This document shows positions 33,290 to 45,131 of a DNA stretch of 64,000 bases, piece by piece (position 1 is the first letter of the stretch; every line of letters begins with the position of its first letter). The DNA comes from Terebella lapidaria (Eukaryota > Annelida > Polychaeta > Terebellida > Terebellidae), in the NCBI GenBank assembly GCA_949152475.1, contig OX424564.1:7316001-7380000 (forward strand), given 5' to 3'. The notes below the pieces were generated by a model. The model searched no databases. It was given only the letters and a program-made list of their open reading frames with translations, and was not told the DNA's origin. The translations under genes and the position numbers were made by a program.

Positions 33290-36200
33290 ACATTGTATGT
33301 CTTTACATCAGCTCAAATTGTTCACTGGAGCGTTACACTCCTGCCTATATATATGTCCACTGGTCATTCATTAAACTCTCTTTCTGTATGCTCACTGACC
33401 ATGCGTCTTGTCGTTATTACACACTGCACGACATAACAAATGTGGCGACGAGGATGTCGAACTTACAGCAAATACAACCATTTCTGCCAGAGCCAGGCGA
33501 ACTTACAGTGCCTTGGAAGCAATGGAAATCAAGTTTTGAAAATTATTTGTTAGCGACGGGCGGTACAGATTATGCAGCTGAAAGAAAGAAGGCGCTCTTG
33601 CTTCATTGTCTCGGTATTGAGGGCCAGAGAATTTTAGCGACGTTGCCGGAACGTGACTCGCCGCCGGTGGATGCAACTGCCTACGACAACGCACTGCACG
33701 TGCTAGAGCAACATTTTCTGCCGCAAGTGAATGTTGCTGCAGAACGCTACCGGTTCCGACAAAGGGCACAGAACTCTGGTGAGTCCATCGACCAGTATGT
33801 GACAGCGTTGCGTTACCTCAGTGCTAATTGTGATTTCGGCGACAAACTGGACGAAATGATTCGAGACCAAATCATTGAGAAGACATCAATTTCCCGTGTA
33901 CGTGAGCGTCTGTTGATGGAGACAGGTCTCACCTTAACCAAGACTCTTGACATTGCTAAGCGTATTGAAGAGGCGCTAAAAGAATCCAGAGCTATCTGTA
34001 ACGCTCAGTCTTCCTCCAATGCCCCGACGGTGAACCGTGTCTCATCTTACCACGACAAGTCTAACCCGCACGCTAGACGTGGTGCTGCAAGTGCAGGTTT
34101 CAAGAGTTCCAGGGGTGCACGCAGGGGTCAGTGTTACCGCTGTGGTTCTAGTGACCACTACGCCGACGACGCATCCTGTGAGGCACGCGACAAGCGCTGT
34201 GGGAAGTGTTCCAGACGTGGACATTTTGCTCGAGTTTGCTGCAGTCGCGGTAATGGTTCCAACGCGAGGGGTGGACGACGGGACGTTCACCACGTGACTA
34301 CTTCGCGCGATACTGCCGACGTCGTAACTGATGACGACTACTGTCTCGACGTGTTCATGACCGGGTCCACGCAGGCGAGAACCAAGCCTGTGTACGTCAC
34401 CATTCAAGTCAACGGCGTGGATCTCAGGGTGATGGTCGACACCGGGTCGGGCGCTACGCTTCTCTCGCAGACAGTTTTCAACCGGCACTTCCTCCCTGAG
34501 GCGCTGAGTCTTCCGCCGTCTGACGTTAAGCTGTCGTCTTACACGGAGCATCCCATCGACGTGATCGGGTGTTTGAAGTGCAATGTTGCGTATAATGAGC
34601 GATCTACTGTTGCAAATATGTATGTTGTGAAAGGTGCTACGTGTATTCTAGGTAGAGATCTGGTAAACGCGCTCAAAATGCAAATTGACGGAACTACGAT
34701 GTCGTGTAATACAGTGGAGAATGATTGTAATGTGATCGAGCAGAATGATATAAATGTACCAGATATTGCTAAGCCGTATGTGAATCTGTTCGTTGAAGAC
34801 CCTGAATTGTCGTGTATCAATAGGGGTGGGGGATAACTAAAAAATGAAACAATATCAAGCAAAACCCCCTTCTAAATGATGGTATGGTATAACTACAATA
34901 CTTCAATGCCACTTACCTGCTGATTCTTGGTTGTTAATCCACATGTACATGCATGGTAAAAATTTTGGTGATTTGGCCATTTTCACGGGTTTACAGCAAA
35001 GCATCTAATATTTATTTGTTTGGTGTGTTCACTGAAAATATGTCACGTTTTTTACCTGGTTTGTTCCAATGCTTAGCACGTGATGTGTGTCTCAATCCTG
35101 TTCATTAGTTCTCGACTCCACTATCTGAAAATGGCTCAGCCTCAGCCTCAGTCGCAAGAACGGTCAAAAGGTCCGAGTGTCAGAAAATTATAAATGACAC
35201 TGTTTATACCTACCGATGTAAACTTCCAAATGGAACACTTCCAACAGAGAAGAGCAATATGTGTTGTATGGTGTACTTGTCGAGAACTGATATGGCAGGT
35301 AAAACTCGTACTCTTCAAGTGTGATACCAAACACCAAACAATCCGCAAGACTAAACTCAAAATCCATCAATGAAACCAAGGTTGTACACTGACATTTCTG
35401 CATTATGTAGACAATTGGAGAGACACATATTTAGAAACCTAGTATATTTGCATATTGTGCACATGTGCCCTCTACAGTGATTTCAAGGGACTCTACCAAT
35501 GAAGAAAAATAGATAAAGTGAAAATGTCAGCATACAACTAGTGAATGAAAAGATATCTTTTTGACATATCGACAACTATCAACAAAGCGAGGAGAGACTC
35601 GAAGAACAATATTGGGTGAAAATGACAGTATGAATATGCCTTCCTGAAATACCAGAAAGAAGCGAAAATTGGTTATTGTACTTCAATTGTGGACAAGAAA
35701 TGGGGGAAAACAACCCAGAGGAGGTAGAGAGACTAGCTCTTTTATGAGAAAATGAAGAAAGAGCACGAAACTTCTCAGCAAATAGACGGAATATCTTCTG
35801 AAGTGGTGGAGGGCGACAGTACTAGCGAAGATGAGTACAACAGACAATCAGTGTGACACACGGCCGTCAAGCTGATATGAATCACCTATGTGAGAGAAGA
35901 ATTATCAGATACGATGTCAGAGGAGTTCCGTCACATACGGATAAGCATCAAGTGAGTTGAACCTAAATTCTACAACAAAATTCTACAAACTTATCGGCTC
36001 AAACCATCGCTCAAAGAAGTATGCTGTTTCTGTTGTTATATGATGACTGAACGGCAGGTGGTACGAATCAACTATGAGGTCAAGATTATGTGGCGATTTT
36101 GCCCAAAGATCGCGGCAGGTGATTCTTTCAAATACGCTTGTTTCTGGCCTTTGTTTTTGACGCTTCTCTTCGAAGCACGCGCTGCTTAGCAACGCCCTCC

Positions 36201-39200
36201 AACCCTCTCGCCCAGTATGCTGAAACAATGGTCTTACGTCACTTCCCTCGTTTCTCGTGCTTAGGGACTATAAATATTCTGGAGCCGTTTTGTTCAGTGA
36301 AGTTGTCTCGGAGCTGAACAAGGCGAGAGAATGACGGAGGGCTCGGCCATGAGCACTAAGTCCGCTCTATGGCTAAGGCCCTCGTGGGCCCCTGGGGACA
36401 ATTTCAATAGGGGTCCAGGTGGGACAGATCTTGATGACTCGGGGGCTCACGCCCTCTGATTCACCGGTCTCCCACCTGGGATGGTGCGACACAGGTTCTG
36501 GCGGTCCGTTGGGCTGTCCGGGGTTCCATCCCCTGCAGCGGACCACGGCGAGCTGGCCTTACAGTTAATACCACGGTGATGATCCTGTATCTGAGTGGTG
36601 TCCGCATGTCTGGGCTCGCTGGGCGGGCTGCTACCTGGTTAACGTTCTGGTGATAAAGTAGGCACTGCACCCGCAGTGACCCTCGGTGAGCGGACTATCC
36701 ACGAGGATCCGAGGATAGTGGGCGTGCGTCCGCCGTGACCCGTGGTGAGAGGACTATCCTCGAGGATCCCGGATAGTGGACGACGTTAAGAACTTTACAA
36801 TGATGACTAGTTGAGGTGGATTTTGTTGTACTCAAAGGGTATAAGATGCTCTCCGAAACAACATATATCCAAAGGAGAAAGGAACTCGACTGTACCTCGA
36901 AGTATGATATGCTCGCGTTAGTTGCTTTTCTCTGGCCAAGTCTGGTGATATATTCAGACACAAGCATGCTTATAAAAACCTGTGTTTCAAGGAATACAGC
37001 ATTAACCTGAAAATATACTTCGGGAAGGTGGCAACAAATGCTTCTTGCTGCGCTGGACATTTGGTTCCATAGTGTAAAGGACTTGCATTACAGTGCAATT
37101 GCATACCTATTCTCCATAACTTACCTGTAAACAATGAAATACATTGTTATATATTATGGAAAATGCATTCTGGCTATCATACACAATAGAAGCATGATGA
37201 ACAATGAATGTTGATTGATAAATAATGACATAAAACTACTTGTACCGAATACAGTATTTTGGCATTTTCATGCATTTTGCTCGATTTCGGTACTCACCAT
37301 CACACCACATGTACATGGGGGTTACCTTGCTAATAAAACAAAATGCTTTCGGAATATGTTTTATGGTATTATGGACCATCTTTTTGAAGGGGGTTTTCGA
37401 TTTTGTTAGATTATCCCCCACCCCTAGTATCAAAGGTTTTGCTCACCGGGTTAAGGTGAATGAAAATGTGCTTCCCATGCAGCAAAAGTTACGTAGATTG
37501 CCGTTTTCAGTTCGGGACCAAGTTTCAGCCGAGTTACAAAGGCTAGAAAGTATGGGAGTCATTGAGCGTATCGACTCTTCCGAATGGGTATCGCCTGTGG
37601 TTGTGTCATGGAAAAAGTCAGGGAAACTCAAATTGTGTGTAGATTTACGCCAAGCAAGCAGAGCAGTTATTCCTGATCGGTTTCCTTTGCCCAATATCAA
37701 TGAGTTGTTGAGTGAGCTAAGGAATTCTAGTGTATTTTCTCAGTTAGATTTGGCGTCAGCTTACCATCAGTTGGCTTTACATCAGGATTCTAGGTACCTG
37801 ACTGCGTTTATCACACACGAGGGACTATACCAGTATAAACGTGTATGTTTCGGACTTTCTTCAGCGCCTAGCGCATTTCAGAAGGTTATGAGTTCGATTT
37901 GTTCTGGTTTGAAAGGAGTTCAGTGTTATCTTGACGACGTTGTTATAAGTGGTAGGTCTCAGGCCGAACATGACAGGAATCTGAAGGCGGTGGTAACTAG
38001 GTTTCAGGCCCATGGAGTCAAATTGAATCACGACAAGTGTAAATTTAGCCAGTCGACCCTTCATGTACTAGGTCATACTATCAGTGATCATGGTATCGGG
38101 GCTGATGAGAAGCTCCAGGCAATTGTCGATGCATCGGTTCCGAAAGATGAGAAGGCGTTGAAGTCTCTCTTAGGCCTTGCTGGGTATTTCTCCAAGTATA
38201 TTCGTAATTATGCCGACCTTGTAGAGCCCCTCAGAGCGTTGATACGGAAAGGTTCTACATTTCAATGGTCCGGTGAGGCTCAGGCGAGTTTTGAACGGTT
38301 GAAACAGGCCCTAAAAAATGCTCCTACATTAGCTATGTTTGATCCGGATTGTGAGCTAATGGTTACTTGTGATGCATCTGCGTACGGCTTGGGCGCCGTT
38401 TTGAGTCAGTGTAAGAATGGTAAGGAAGAAATTGTTGTTTGTGCTTCACGCACGTTGTCCGACGCTGAAACTCGCTATTCTGTCGGTGAGAAAGAAGCAC
38501 TCGCTTGTGTATGGGCGTGTGAAAAGTGGAACACTTATCTCTGGGGTCGCAAGTTTGTATTGCGTACTGACCGGGAAAAACTAACGAAAAACAGTTGATG
38601 CGCATATCTCGATGGGCCGCACGATTGATGAAGTATGATTATGTGGCACAGTACAAACGTGGTGAAGAAAATGTTGTAGCCGATTGTTTGTCTAGGTTGC
38701 CAACTGAAGCGGATAGCATCGACTATGATGAAGATGATGAAGTTATATGTAGTATTGTTGTAAACTCTATGAATGCCAGTGTTTCGCGTGATGTATTGTT
38801 CCAAGCGATCCGGAACGATGATGTTCTTTGTCGGATCAAAATTGCTGTACAAAATGGGTGGTGTAATGTTAAAATCGATGAGGATATGAGGCCATACTTT
38901 TTGGTGAGAGATGCTTTGTGCGTTTGTGATGATGTAATCATGAAGGGTGACAAAATTGTGGTTCCGAGAGAACTCGCATCTAAGTTTGTACATTTAGCAC
39001 ACGAGTCGCACCAAGGCATGACTCGCACTAAGCAGCGATTACGAGAGTTGTATTGGTGGCCCAAAATGGATGTCAAAGTCGAAAATGTTGTTCGGTCTTG
39101 CAATGTATGTCAGAGGAATGACAAAACTGGTAGAACGCATTTTGCTCCACTAAAACCTATACAGTTCCCGGATAGGCCATGGAGTAAACTAGCTATTGAC

Positions 39201-39734
39201 ATCATTGGTCCGTTTGAGAGGGCACCACTAAGTTGTAAATACGCTGTAACACTAGTAGACTACTATAGCAAGTGGCCTGAGGTTGGATTTATGTCCACCA
39301 TAACCTCGTTGTCTGTAATCACATTTCTCAGGCGTGTATTTTGTCGTGAAGGGTTACCTGATGAAATTGTCACCGACAATGGCCTGCAGTTCAATCCAGA
39401 GAGTTCGAGGAGTACCTCAGTGACCGCTGTATAAAACACACTTGCTCTACAGTATACTATCCACAGTCTAATGGTGCCGTAGAAAGGTTCAATCGTGTAA
39501 TTAAAAACACTGTACAAAATGCACTATTCACAGATAAGCCATGGAAACGTTATGTGGAATCATTTCTCGGTATTTATCGAGCAACTCCCCATGCGGTGAA
39601 TCGCCGTCATTACTTCTACATGGTAGAAAGATGAAAACTAAATTGAGTGTGTCATGTGGTGGAGCGGTGTCTGTCAATGATAAGGTCGATTAGAAGGTCA
39701 AACGGAGAGTAGACGACAAGCAGACGAAGTATAA
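33290..39734 (+). mobile_element. Gypsy-family LTR retrotransposon, broken fossil
   Basis: A Ty3/Gypsy element. A 5' LTR-like end is followed near 33440 by a TGGCGACGAGG primer-site-like motif. Then come a gag-like region with two CCHC-type zinc knuckles (33450-34300), an aspartic protease region (VDTGSGATLL, near 34440), and after an insertion a reverse transcriptase (YLDDVVISG), RNase H (VTCDASAYGLGAVLS) and integrase with an HHCC-type zinc region and catalytic core (37440-39430). A matching 3' LTR was not found; the end is probably lost or lies beyond the next insertion at 39735. It is broken: one large insertion in its body, another element at its 3' side, and about two or three coding interruptions. 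Protein parts are well preserved, so the age looks moderate. Confidence 0.85.
34821..37426. mobile_element. hAT-like non-autonomous element inside the Gypsy fossil
   Basis: TAGGGGTGGGGGATAA at 34821 is mirrored by TTATCCCCCACCCCTA ending 37426, with GTATCAA outside both ends (34814-34820, 37427-37433). Ends of the TAGGGGTG type and a 7-8-bp duplication suggest hAT. The 2.6-kb interior has no recognised transposase. It includes a GC-rich block of about 500 bp (36290-36790), ending in two tandem ~55-bp units that contain self-complementary GGACTATCC / GGATAGT stretches. Confidence 0.75.
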
Positions 39735-40301
39735 TAGTCCAGCAGAACTGCAGAAAAGCATGTTTTGGCGTCATTATGAACTTTTTTTGCTGATTCATCA
39801 TCTCTGAGCATTCCTGAGTCAGAATCAGCCGGGTGCCACCTTGGCACCCTTGGGGAATTTTTTTCAGAGCCGAAAAACAAAATGGCTGCCACTGAATACC
39901 GCTAAATTCACTTCTTTGACAATATCTCCGCTTCTAAGCCACTTAGAAGCACAAACTTGGTGTCTACTACTAGGTTTTCATGGTCAAGGAATCCATTTAT
40001 AATAATGCCAAACTTGTATATATAACAGCTCATCAGATTTCCGAGATTAACCACCCAGATATTTGAAAAATCTGGTTTTGGTCAAGTTTTTAAATGCTCA
40101 TGCAATTGCCACTCAGTACAACATTTATTGCTGTCCACTACTATGTATTCAGGCTCAATAAATCAATGACAATAAATGTGACAATATGATTTCACTATTG
40201 AATTAGGTGTTACATGTGGCAATATTACGAGTCATTGGCAATTCTTCGTAACTTGAACCGACATCATCATCATCTTCCTGAACAGGTTCCTCCTTGGTAT
40301 G

Positions 40302-40700
40302 TTAATTGCAACAATCTGGTCCAGAATAACAGGCACAGAACTTTGAACAAGACATCTGTGGCACTACACAGCCACATCTCGCAGTGGAGCATGGCCGGCT
40401 GGTGGAGCATCCACATTCGACTGTTTGTAGAATGGCGACAGGTACAGTGTATACACCAGTTGGAAGCGGGGTTGGACGTATGTTGTGCCGTATCTGTATT
40501 CCGACCATATCGGGTCGGGTCAAAGTGTGAAGGATCTGATTGCAGCGGATTTATACATAAGAATTGTAATTGGGTACGATGTAGATGCTGAACAAAGTCA
40601 TCTTTTGATAGGGGCAATACCTTCAGTTTCGAGGCTAATGTGTTCTTCACAGGATGGTGGTGAACAAACATATCATCTCTTAGTTTGAAACCATGATACG
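40302..40700 (-). pseudogene. CXC-domain tail of the XPG/CXC transposon protein
   Basis: The minus strand near 40560-40640 reads KVLPLSKDDFVQHLHRTQLQ, equivalent to IPPTKDALDQHLKR in the 994-aa ORF. Downstream, in another frame, is a cysteine cluster CGCSTSRPCSTARCGC followed by MSCSKFCACYS (about 40302-40400), which fits a tesmin/TSO1-like CXC motif. The body of the protein (nuclease motifs) was not found here. The shared end of the protein and the shared terminus rules tie this element to the one at 10.6-16.8 kb. Confidence 0.7.
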
Positions 40701-40924
40701 CAGCAAAAGAAGCAGTCGTTTCTGGCATCATGTTTGTTTCATACGCAGCAAAAGATGCTTCTGGTTGACCAAGTGAGATTAGGTGATTTCCCCTATTGGG
40801 GGTCTTCAATGCTGTGGCCTTTCCAAAGCCAAACAGATACTGTAGTACACACTGTTTATACACTCACCTCCCCATTGAGACATGTACACATGGCATATAT
40901 TTTGCTATGCTTTGGTGTGTTTGA

Positions 40925-42250
40925 GCAGTTTGACGAATGCTGGAGGAAAGCTAATGTGGTCCCAGTGTGGATGTGATAAAGAAATAGCGGCACTACCGTG
41001 ATTTGCAAAGTGATGGAACATATTCTGGTGAGCAACATGATCACGATGATGGACCATTTTGACGAACACAATATCCTAGTCGACTGCCAACACAGATTCC
41101 GAGCTAAACGTCCATATGAATCCCAACTCATCACGACCTGACTTCCCCAAACAGATTCAAACAAGTACATATGGCCACACTAGACTTCAGCAAGACACAT
41201 TATCGGGTCCTACACTCCAGACTAAAAAGCAGAACTGGACTATTATGGAATCAGAAACAAACATCTTCTATGGATTGGTTCATTTAAGGATCAGAGAATC
41301 CAAAAGATCCACGTGGATGGAAATCTGGCCTCGGAATGTCTAGTACCTGCTGTTTCTACTCTTCATAGATGACATCACGATGAATTTAACATCAACCACC
41401 AGGCTGCGTGCATATATTTGTTTGATCTTTCATGAAATCTCGTCAACTGAGAATCACATTCTGCTTCATAATGACATTGACAGACTGGTAGCCTGAAATC
41501 ACAAAAGGAAAATGGATTTCAATACTGAAAACTGTTACATTGTAGGAATTTCACTGGCCACAAAACCTACTGCTACCTACATGTATCAATATTCCATAGG
41601 ACACAGGACAGTACAGGATGATAACCCATAAACGACGGCGACTCGGGCACTATGCTTCCCTTGTAGAAACCATATTCGATGTGACAAGTCATCCAAGCCA
41701 AAGGGGAAATTTCGCTCTCATCTGACCTCATTTAATATTGCTGTGTGGTCCGGTGCCCACATCAGGCCAAGCTATAAAACCAGTTTGGAAAGGTTCAGTG
41801 ATCTGCGGCCAGATTTCTAGCAAACGAACCCTATGACAATCGTCATTCAGACAGCATTACAGCTATTCCTAATGACCTCGGATGGATATCACTCATGGAG
41901 TGGAGAAGGAAAATGACGCTGACCCGTTTCTATAAGATGACCAATGGATTGACCATCATCCTTCTGAGCTGTCTCAGACAAGGACCAGGCGACCAAACGA
42001 TCAGCGGTTCGCACAATATCAAACAACTGTCCACATGTACCAGTCATTTATTCCGGCACAACACCTGATCGAAATGGCCTTCCCCAGAGTGTGATCAGCT
42101 CGCCCTCCTTGGTCGTCTTCAAGACATGACTGGTGGCTATTCGACTGAAGTAGATGAACGGCTTCAATCGAGCCTTGTTGTAGGTTACTCTGTGAACCAC
42201 TTTTCGCAGGAATAGTATCGTGTATAGACTGAGCTGATGTTTTTTTATAA
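40925..42250 (+). mobile_element. LINE reverse-transcriptase fragment (CR1/Jockey-like), decayed
   Basis: Plus-strand traces in changing frames read ECWRKANVVPVW, ICKVMEHILVSNMIT, NILVDCQHRFRAKRPYESQL, YYGIRNKHLLWIGSF, IHVDGNLASEC, and near the end NGLPQSVISSPSLVVFKT. These are the ordered blocks of LINE RT and its C terminus. Many stops and shifts are present, so it is old. No endonuclease part remains. It sits inside the 39735-43401 transposon and may be an insertion there. Confidence 0.7.
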
Positions 42251-42569
42251 CATTTTTTAACGTCTGGCAAGATTTTGTCATTTGCTTTGTGTTGGTCTGT
42301 ATCAATCAAAGATTACGTAAACCTCACAGCACCCCAAACGGTATATTATGCTGGCCATACTGTGCAATTTTGTATCTTCATATCTGTTTGTGAATGCCTC
42401 ACCATTGAAGTCACATATGGGAGGACATCGCCTCAACTAACTTGGTTAACTAGGAACAGAGGAAACAATGACTGCCTTTATTGGGAAATGTTATTGTTCC
42501 AAACGGAGACGTGATAAATGTATGTTTACCGACATTTGTACAGAAGATGAAGATGGCAAACTCGAAGAT

Positions 42570-42860
42570 CACATCAGCTGCAAAACTGAAGGTATTGCCC
42601 CATCACAAAATGCCTTTGCTCAGCATGTACACCATGCTCGACTGCAATTTTCGTGGAAATCCGCTGCTCAACAACAGATGTGCTGTTAGCTGCAAAACTG
42701 AAGGTATTGCCCCATCACAAGATGCCTTTGCTCAGCATGTACACCATGCTCGAATGCAATTTTCGTGGAAATCCGCTGCTCAACAACAGATCTGCTGTTC
42801 AAAGTTCCGTGGCTGTATTTTAAGCCAAGATTGTTGCAACGAATATACAAAGAAGAACCT
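42570..42860 (+). repeat. Tandem ~112-bp duplication coding for a CXC-family block
   Basis: Two nearly identical units begin AGCTGCAAAACTGAAGGTAT (about 42578 and 42690) and read KTEGIAPSQDAFAQHVHHAR. This corresponds to the LPLSKDDFVQHLHR block on the opposite strand near 40600. So the C-terminal part of the transposon protein exists in both orientations within one element, close to each inverted arm. Confidence 0.6.
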
Positions 42861-43404
42861 GTTCAGGAAGGCGATAATGATGACTAATCAAGTTATGATC
42901 TGTAATTGACCCACAATGTTGTCACATGTAACAGTTGATGAGCTAAAATCATACAGCTTTTGTTGGGTCAGTACTATAGATTCACTAACCCAGTAGTGAA
43001 CACCAAGATTGTTGATTAAAGTGGAAAATGCTTATGACTCGAACAGAACCAAATTTTTTAAAGAATCGGGTTCGTCAATCTCGAAAACCGGATAAGCTGT
43101 TATATATACAAGTTTGGCAGTATTATATTTGGATTCCTTGACCATGAAAACCTAGTAGTAGACACCAAGTTTGTGCTTCTAAGTGGCCTAGAAGCGGAGA
43201 TATTGTCGAAGAAGTAAATTTAGCAGTATTCAGTGGCAGCCATTTTGTTTTTCGACTCTGAAAAAAATTCCCCAAGGGTGCCAAGGTGGCACCCGGCTGA
43301 TTCTGACTCAGGAATGCTCCGAGATGATGAATCAACAAAAAAAGTTCATAATGACGCCAAAACATGCTTCACAAGAAAATAGTCATTTGGCAACTGGACT
43401 ATAA

Positions 43405-44365
43405 AGACCATACTTGCATTTTATGCCCTCTTCTGGAAAATCGTTTGTGCGTAGCGAAGTCAGTATTGGGCACAAATTTTAGTCGCCTTACTGGTCAGCA
43501 CCGACCATGACCTATGGATATTGATGAATTTCAGTCATGCATGATTTAATTGTGAAAGTTGGAATATCTTTATATGGCAAGGTGGGTCTATATTCAGAAA
43601 GACACAAAGTCACAAACAATTTGTACCATTCGATAATGTTCCTTATTGTTGGGGGCTGGTCCCAGTTCAAGAAAACGTTTCTTCAAGGTAATCCGCTCCA
43701 TACAGTGAGGTAATGAGAGGTCAAAATTTGAAAATCATTTATTGGGTACACGCTGGGAAAGGCGATCTCCAGAATCTGAGGTTGAACGCTGGAATTGGGG
43801 GTTGAACGTCCGAATCTGAGGAAATGGCGCAAAGGAAGCAAAACATTGTGAGTAGCTCCTATGATTATGGGTGAATATAGTATTTCATAACGATGTTTTG
43901 CATCAAAGAATGTGTCCATAGAGCATGCGAACACCAATGACTTTCAGGAATAAACAAGATTGGTGTGAGAATGCACATATCATGCAGTATAATGGGACAC
44001 GAAATAGCGGGTCAATATCTGTATGCAACCGAAGTGCGAAGTTGCAGCCAAATTCGACATTTCGGAGGGATTTGTGGCAAAATGCACGTGTTTCACCAAC
44101 AGAAATAGTTACCAATTAACCTATTACTACAACAGAGACATCAGTATGTACACACCATCTGATAAAACACGATTTATGAGCATATTTCGATTTGACAGCT
44201 GCAACTCCATGTGTATTGAGGACGGTAACTCCATGAATTCCAAATAAAACATAGGCCCAAGGGACCTGTAGCTTACCGGCTAGCCAATAGGTGATCGGAC
44301 TGATCGTCTGGTAACTTCAAGGTTACAAGTATATTCAGCATATATCATTTCCTATATGTCTACAA
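43405..44365. other. Unassigned DNA; small AGGTTAC fragment
   Basis: No gene is recognised. At about 44310-44375 GGTAACTTCAAGGTTACAAG and ATTCAGCATATATCATTTCC match the array unit of the AGGTTAC element, a fragment without the other end. Near 43780-43820 a phrase around GTTGAACG and CGAATCTGAGG is doubled. Confidence 0.4.
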
Positions 44366-44797
44366 TTGATTCTAGGATCCCTGCCAAATAATAATAGATC
44401 AGTCGAAATACAATTCATGAGGAGGTTTCAGCGCGATAGGTTCACACAATCAATTCCTGAACCTGAACAGTTCCAGGAATATTTCGGGTGCATCATTTCC
44501 CACTTGAGAGGTTTGAAAACCGTGGAGTCAACGACTGTTTCGAATGACGTAATCCTGCGGTCGGTGGAACTCTCCAAACCGTCGACCACTATTGAAAATC
44601 AACCATGGTCAAACATTGATTGCTATCAAATGAAACAGGTCTCAATTGGATATTTGAATCACACCCAGCTGTCACACCTGAAATCCATGTACGACAAGCT
44701 GTATCCAGATCTCGCACCAGATTCTGTCGTCTATTCGAAAATGCAAAGCTATCGCCGTTGGAACCACTGTCGTCGCCATAAGAAAATCGAGAACTGA
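44366..44797 (+). CDS. Unidentified ORF, mobile-element-type
   Basis: 143 codons with protein-like composition: NNNRSVEIQFMRRFQRDRF near the start, SKPSTTIENQPWSNIDCYQM in the middle, and LSHLKSMYDKLYPDLAPDSV near the end. I recall similar multi-copy unnamed proteins in corals and other invertebrates that look like mobile-element products, but cannot name the family. It is followed at once by another ORF on the same strand. Confidence 0.45.
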   Translation: MILGSLPNNNRSVEIQFMRRFQRDRFTQSIPEPEQFQEYFGCIISHLRGLKTVESTTVSNDVILRSVELSKPSTTIENQPWSNIDCYQMKQVSIGYLNHTQLSHLKSMYDKLYPDLAPDSVVYSKMQSYRRWNHCRRHKKIEN

Positions 44798-44807
44798 AGC
44801 ATCATCG

Positions 44808-45131
44808 ATGGTCGTGGCTAACTGGAATGTTCCCGGTGGACAGATCGTTGAAAAGGAAGACATGGATATTCTTCCTGGTATCGTGGTGGCACTATTTTCC
44901 CACAATATGTTTCTGCGTCACACTGTACGGTCTCATGTAACTGCCAATGTTAAATGGTGCAAACCCGTGTGTAGGTACAGGAACTATTTTACGGTTCCAA
45001 TACAAGTGTGCAAAGATGGCATATTCGACATTGATGGGCCTGCTTCATTCATTCCTGTTCGAAGGATCCTATGTACGGTAAGTGTGCTCATGTGTCATGC
45101 AGTGTTGGTGAACAAAGGGTACGTGCCGTAG
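44808..45131 (+). CDS. Unidentified ORF, partner of the preceding one
   Basis: 107 codons including MVVANWNVPGGQIV, ILPGIVVALFSHNMFLRHTV, VTANVKWCKPVCRYRNYF and SFIPVRRIL. The pattern 'PGxVxxF...H...VxW...SFIPVxRI' resembles a small beta-rich domain in repeated unnamed invertebrate proteins that I associate with mobile elements. There is no catalytic motif I can name. Confidence 0.45.
   Translation: MVVANWNVPGGQIVEKEDMDILPGIVVALFSHNMFLRHTVRSHVTANVKWCKPVCRYRNYFTVPIQVCKDGIFDIDGPASFIPVRRILCTVSVLMCHAVLVNKGYVP

Larger units (their letters stand above)
39735..43401. mobile_element. Second TAGT/TAA transposon with CXC ORF remnant (Academ-like)
   Basis: Ends TAGTCCAG and CTGGACTA, with TAA outside both (39732-39734, 43402-43404). 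After the first ~8 bp the arms differ for 15-25 bp and then pair at roughly 95% identity to about 40100 and 43030, including GCATGTTTTGGCGTCATTAT and GGGTGCCACCTTGGCACCC. The end rule (TAGT, TAA, arms of hundreds of bp) is the same as in the element at 10564-16767, although the arm sequences differ. Inside are a minus-strand CXC-type ORF end at the left, a plus-strand related block at the right, and a LINE fragment between them. Its coding region is mostly destroyed, so it is non-autonomous. It lies at the 3' side of the Gypsy fossil. Confidence 0.8.

Noticed and set aside
38535-38993. Minus-strand ORFs across the Gypsy pol region
   Set aside because: Shadows of the plus-strand RNase H and integrase coding regions.
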